From: Lentisphaeria bacterium
Lineage (GTDB): Bacteria; Verrucomicrobiota; Lentisphaeria; JABSQK01; UBA12247
NCBI GenBank assembly: GCA_003477185.1
Contig: DMTJ01000320.1
Coordinates: 1-7,567 of the forward strand
Direction: 5' to 3'
DNA: 7,567 bases
This document shows, piece after piece, positions 1-6,000 of the stretch. Both the position numbers and the translations under genes were made by a program. Within the stretch, counting starts at the first letter, position 1; the number at the start of each line of letters is the position of its first letter. The notes beneath the pieces were generated by a model. The model had not been told where the DNA came from. It did no database searches and worked only from the letters and a program-made list of their open reading frames with translations.

Positions 1-3000
1 CATTCCCGGCTACGTCGCGAAACTCGGCCTGGGCCGTAATCGTGTCCTGTACGTCAGGCAGCACCAGCGCGGCAGAACTCGCATAGGTGAGCCAAGGGCC
101 AAATCCGCTGCCTGCCACCTTGAAACGCATCTCGCTTGCTCCAGACACCGAGTTGGCCGCCTGAGCATCCGTGCTGCTCACCGCATCCGGATTCCCGGCG
201 CCGATCGAAAATGAGCCGGCCGGGGGCTGGGAGTCAATCGCGATGCTGTCTGAGAGGGTGGTGGAATTGCCCTGGATGTCCTCATAGATCGCAGTGATCG
301 TGTAGAGCCCATCAAAGATTGGGAGCTGCCAGGGGATCTCTGTGCGAAAGTCAAGGTTCACCGGAGCAGAGCCGAGGGTTGAAATCTGAACGCTTACCGC
401 CTCGGTCACGTTACTGATGACTGTGACATTTCGGTCTTTAGTCGCCGCCGGATCTCCGACATTGATATGCATCGTTCCCTGCGGGCCGATCAAGTCCACG
501 CGGAAGACACCGGCAATCAGCTGCGAACTATTGCCTGCCGTATCTTCGGTTGTACACAACACTGCGTAGTCGTGCTGCCCACTCAGGAGGTCCAGCGGCA
601 GCGACAACTGCCAGGATGTGGGATCGGGCGAGATGATCGGAGACGGTGTCAGGCCCCAGTCTGTCCCATTGAAAAAGCGATTGTCGGTCTCGCGGCGAAT
701 CAGGATGGAAGTGGAAACAACCTCGCTCGTTGCGTCCAGAGTGGTCCCGGATACGGCACCTGCCCAGTTGCTGGCATTGTAGGTCCCGATCTGGTCCAGA
801 TTACAGACCGGTGCAGTGTCGTCGATCTTCACCGTCGAGTTCGAAACTGCCGTATTCCCCCACTCATCAATCCCAACGCAGCTGACCTCGTAGGTGCCTT
901 CTGAGAGCAGCCCGATGCTCACGTTGATCGACCAGTTGTCTGCTGGAAGGGGCGAGAGAAAAAGGACCGAGGGCTGCCAAGATTGACCGTTAAAATGGAA
1001 GCCGTCGGACAGACGCTTGATGCTGACCTGGGTCGTAGTGACAGCCGAGGTGGCGTCCACAGTTTGGCCGGAGAATGCGCCCTCCCAGTCCACACTGCGC
1101 ATCACCCCGCTCTGGTCCAGCGTACAGGTCGGGCCAGCGCGATCCAGAATCACGGTGTCTGAGAGTGCTGCGACATTACCGAGCGTATCGCGGAACTCAC
1201 CCAGCACCTCGTGGATGCCGTCTGCGTCTTCCAGTTGCCAGTTCCGCAGCGAGGTCACTAGGGTCCACGCACCAAATTCAGCGCCGGCATTGGCGAACCG
1301 CATCTCCGAAGCCTCGGTAATGTCAATATCCAGGACCGTCACTGCGCTGTCCACGCTGCCCGGATTGCCCTCGCCAATCGAGAATGAGCCGCTCGGGGGG
1401 GTACTATCGAGCAGGATCACGTCCTGCCGATGGAACAGGTTTTCCGCGTGGTCGCGGTACTGAACTTGGACCAAGCGTTGGCCGTCCAGGTCCTTCAACA
1501 GCCAGTCGTACTGCTCCTCGTAGGCGACCCACAGGGACCAGCCATCGCTGTCATTCTGAAGGCGCATCTCAGTGGCCCCAGTGATGTCGCTGACGATGAG
1601 TACATCCCGGACCCTAGTGCCCAGGTTGTCAAAACCGATGGTCATGGTCCCAAAGGGCGGCTGGATGTCGTAGGTAATCTCGTCACTGAGGGCCAGCACG
1701 TTCAAGGCATCGTCGCGAAACTCCGCGTGCACTGTGCGTTCACCGGTGAGGTCTGTGAGGGTCCAGTCTTCAGTCACTGCAAACTCGATCCAGTCCGACC
1801 AGTCGTCTTCATCATTGGCAAAGCGCATCTCGGTCGCCCCAGCAATGCCGACACTCAGGGTGACGTTGAGCTGGTTGGTCGCAATCGGGTTGCCTGCCTC
1901 GACTGAGAAGCTGCCGCTCGGGGCGACCGAATCGAAGAAAATATCGCTGCTGACCGGATCGCTCTCGTTCCCGCTGTTGTCTGTGCCCACGCAGCGGATA
2001 CGGTAGGAAACGGCATCTGAGAGCTGGGATTGCGGCAAACTCAGATTCCAACTGCCGCTCTGAGTGATCGGGAACTCGGTCCGAGGAATGGCCCAGAGTC
2101 CGCCCGCATAGTAAAAGCCGTCGCTAAGGCGCTGCACGGTGATGAGCGCCCCGGCGACACCGCTGAGAGCATCCGTCAGCGTGCCGCTGATTGTCCCAGG
2201 CCAGCTGTTGGGGCCATACTCGCCGGATTCTGCGATGGTACAGATTGGCGCTTCGTTATCGTAGCCGAACTGGCTGGTGATGCTCGCTACATTCCCGGCT
2301 GCATCATTGGCTTGACAAGTCACTCGGTAATTCACCCCGCCGGTCAGCAGCGTCTTGGGCAGATTCACCGACCAGATCTGTGCGCTCAGCGGCACGGAAA
2401 GCTGTTGCGGGCTCCAGGCGGAGCCGGTGTAGTACTCGAAGGTATCGAGTCGTTGGATTGAAACGCTGGCGTTCAACACGCCTGCCCGGTCATCGTCCGT
2501 GGTGCCGGTGACAGCCTCTGGCCAGGTGTTGGCGGTATAGAGACCGCTCGTGTTGATCACACATACTGGCGCCACACGGTCTAGGATCACCGTATCATTG
2601 TCCTCAATGAACAAGCCGGCGTTGTCGCGAAACTGGCCGAACACCGTGTACTCTCCATCCACACCTTCGAGGGTCCAATCACGTTCAACATCATACGGGC
2701 GCCAATTAGTGAAGGTTGGATCCGTAGACATCCGGAAGCGCATTTCATCTGCGCCGCCCACGCTCATTCGAAGAACGGTGACGGACTCGTTCACCCCAGC
2801 CGGATTCCCGACTCCGACGCTGAACGTTCCGACCGGCGGCGCGGTATCCAGAATGATCGTATCTTCCAGTTCCAGAATATGGCCAGCCTCGTCCGTAAAC
2901 TGACCGAGGACCACGTGCTGTCCGTCAAAATCATCCAGCTCTAGGCTGTGCGTAGCGGAAATCGTGATCCAGTCACTGAAGTCGCCCCCATCGGCGCTGA

Positions 3001-6000
3001 AGCGCATCAGATTAGCCCCCGTGACGGTCATTGCCAGCGTGACACTGCGGATCGTGGCATACTCGGGATTGCCGGAATTGATGCTCATGGTCCCGACCGG
3101 TGGGATCACGTCTAGAGTGAAGGTGTCGGTAGTGGAGAATACGTTGCCGACTTCATCCCGAAACTGGGCGAAAACCGTCCGGAATCCAGCTGTGTCGGAG
3201 ATCGTGAGCACATGCGTACTGGCATAGGTGATCCACTCACTGAATTCCCCGTTATCGTCCGTGGCAAAGCGCATCTCGATCGCGCCGTTTATCTGAATGT
3301 CGAGCGTCGGCGTGGTGCTGATGATCCAGGCCGGATCGTCGATCCCGACGGAGAAGCTTCCGGTTGGAGGTAAGGCATCATAGATAAAAACACCCGAGCC
3401 GACACCGACATTGCCTGCTTCATCCTCCGCCGTACAAGTTGCGACATAGGTGACGTCATCATCGAGAAAGCTGCTGGAAAGCGGAAGAGCCGATGGTCCA
3501 GGCGGCAGAGTGAAGGTAAATTCCTCAGCCGCCCAGCCAGTACCGTGGAAATAGAAGTTGTCGTTCTGACGTTGAATCTGTGCCACCGAGCTGACGATCT
3601 CGCTAAACGTATCTTCGATGTTGAAATTTACGTTCTGCGGCCAAGTGGCGGGTGCAAATGTGCCAGTAGTGAGGACTTCACACACAGGCGTGACGGTGTC
3701 GAAAATGAGCTGAGAGGTGACTGGGGCCGAGGTATTGCCTGCATTATCTGTGGCCGCACAGCTGATCGTGATGGGTTGGCCTTGCTCGGTCGTATGAAAG
3801 TCCAGCGACCAGTCTTCTTCCGTGATCTCATGAGTCACCACCCCGTTCACGAACCGCGTCCCGTTATAGTAGAACCCATTTTCGAGGAAGATCTGCAGTG
3901 TCCCGACTGCGAACCCGCTGGTGGCATCGGCGACCACACCCGCGACTTCGCCTGGCGGTCGTTCCAGATTGAACACCCCGGAGGTGAATATCGTACATAT
4001 AGGGGGCTGTCGATCGAGGAAGATGGTATCACTGACGATCAGTGTATTCCCCACTGCATTGCGGAACTCGGCATCCACCGTCTGTTGACCGTCTACATCG
4101 TTCAAGACCCACGACAGGCTGAATTCAAAATCCAGCCAGTCCCCAAAGGCCTCGCCTTCGTTGCGAAGGCGCATTTCGACTGCGTCATCCACCGTGGTAT
4201 GAATGGTCACGCTTCGGGTCGTGGCGTAGACTGGATTGTCAGAGCCGATGGCGATTGAACCGGTGGGGGCGTCAGTTTGAAAGGTAAACGTATAGATGCT
4301 CGTGCCGGTGTTTCCGATCCCGTCGATCGTGGTACAGGTCAGCGTGTAGGTCTCGTTATCGTCCAGATTTCCCTCCGCGGCGAACGGCCACGTCCAGTCG
4401 CCAACCGTTGGCACGTTCTTAGAGAAGGGCGCCGGGCCCCAGCTCTTGCCGCTAAAATATTTACCGTCGGTGCGGGTCATGAATATTTTTGCCGTAGCTG
4501 TGCCGCTGCCTGCATCGGTCAGCGTTCCACTAAGTTTACCAGGCCAAGTATCCGGACCGAACACACCCGTCTGGTCGACGATGCAAGAAGGGGCACTGGC
4601 ATCCAGTAGAAAACTCACGGTCTCCACCGCGCTGGAATTGCCGGCGATATCGCTCACCTCGCAGGAGATGAAGTAGCGCTCACCATCGTCGAGTTTAGCG
4701 AGTGGCAGGGCGACGGACCAGTCTCCTACCGTGACCGTTCGGACCGCAGAAGCGACCCAGCTGCTCCCATCGTAATGCAGGCCGTCGCTCTGGCGGAAAA
4801 TGATGAGTTCGGAAGAAGCCAGCCCGCTGACCGCCTCCGTCACCGTGCCGCTCACAACGCCGGGCCAATCTGATGGGCTGTAGAGCGCGTTCACGGATGT
4901 TGTGCACGTTGGAAACTCCTGATCCAGAATAATTGTGTCCTGGAATGAACTCACATTCCCGGCTACATCTCGCACCTCTACCGTAATGGTCTGCAGTGAG
5001 TTCACGCCCTGTTGGAGGCGATGCGAAAGATTGGACACATAAGGGGCCCACTGGGTAAACCCTGTATTATTAGTTTTCACGCGCATCTCATCACCGCCTT
5101 CGATAAACAGCAGAAGTTCCGTTCTGTGAGTTACTGTGTAGGTCGGATTGTCAGGCCCGATCGTGAAGGAGCCAAAAGGCGCGATCGTATCGACCTCGAT
5201 CGTGTCCGACAGCGTTAGCGCATTGCCGGCATTGTCTGCGAACTCCGCAGTGACTGCCTGAATGCCCTGTTCGGACAGTAATGTCCAGGGGTGCTGGCTG
5301 CTGAAATCGAACCACTCAGAGAAGGTACCCGTCGAGTCGCCAAAGCGCATCTGCGTAGCCCCCACTACACCGTTATACAAAGTGACGGAGAAGGACGTAG
5401 TAAATGTCGGGTTCTCAAAGCCTATTTCGAACTCCCCGGTGGGGACAACCGTATCGAGGATGATGGTGTCGCTGAAGATCGAGACGTTGTTTGCCTCATC
5501 CCGAAACTCGCCGATCACCGTTCGCAGTCCGTCAGACTGAAACAGGCTCCAGAGAAACCGGCCGTTTGCCGGAAGCGGAAACCAGTCCGTGAATAACGCG
5601 TTATTGCTATTGCGGAATCGGAGCTCGACAGCGCCTTCCACGGCGATGATCAGCTCCACGGGATAGGCCTGGCTATAGGCTGGATTTCCCTCATTGATGG
5701 TGAAGCCACCTGTGGGCAACGACTCATCCCAGACGAACGATCCCTCGGTGTCGCTTCCGTTGCCTGCTTCATCGGTGGCAAGGCAGCGCACGCTGTAGCT
5801 CTGGCCATTCTCGAACAGTGCTGCCGGCGGCGCGATGAGCCACGCCGTCCCGATCTGATCGAAGCCGAGCTCATCTTCCTGAAAGTCGACGCCGTCGTAG
5901 AAGAGGCCATCGGCATCCCGAATCAAGAACATGGTGCCGGAGATTGCCGTCGCGTCAGTAAGCGTAGCGGTGAGTTTACCAGGCCAGACCAGCGGTCCGA

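Noticed and set aside
3362..3997. Possible frameshift or pseudogene decay in the divergent B5-B6 pair
   Set aside because: The frame is continuous, module lengths are normal, and both Cys pairs, AGN turns and linkers persist, so this is divergence rather than a break.
3545..4258. A 237-codon open frame on the plus strand, the longest closed frame there
   Set aside because: It is antisense to modules A8, B5 and B6 of the continuous minus-strand frame and shows no recognisable domain of its own. Other plus-strand frames in the window are likewise antisense echoes.
4695..5051. Shorter minus-strand frames starting with Met, such as this 118-codon one
   Set aside because: They are in other frames from the 2522-codon reading and overlap it completely. 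Their translations lack the repeat motifs.
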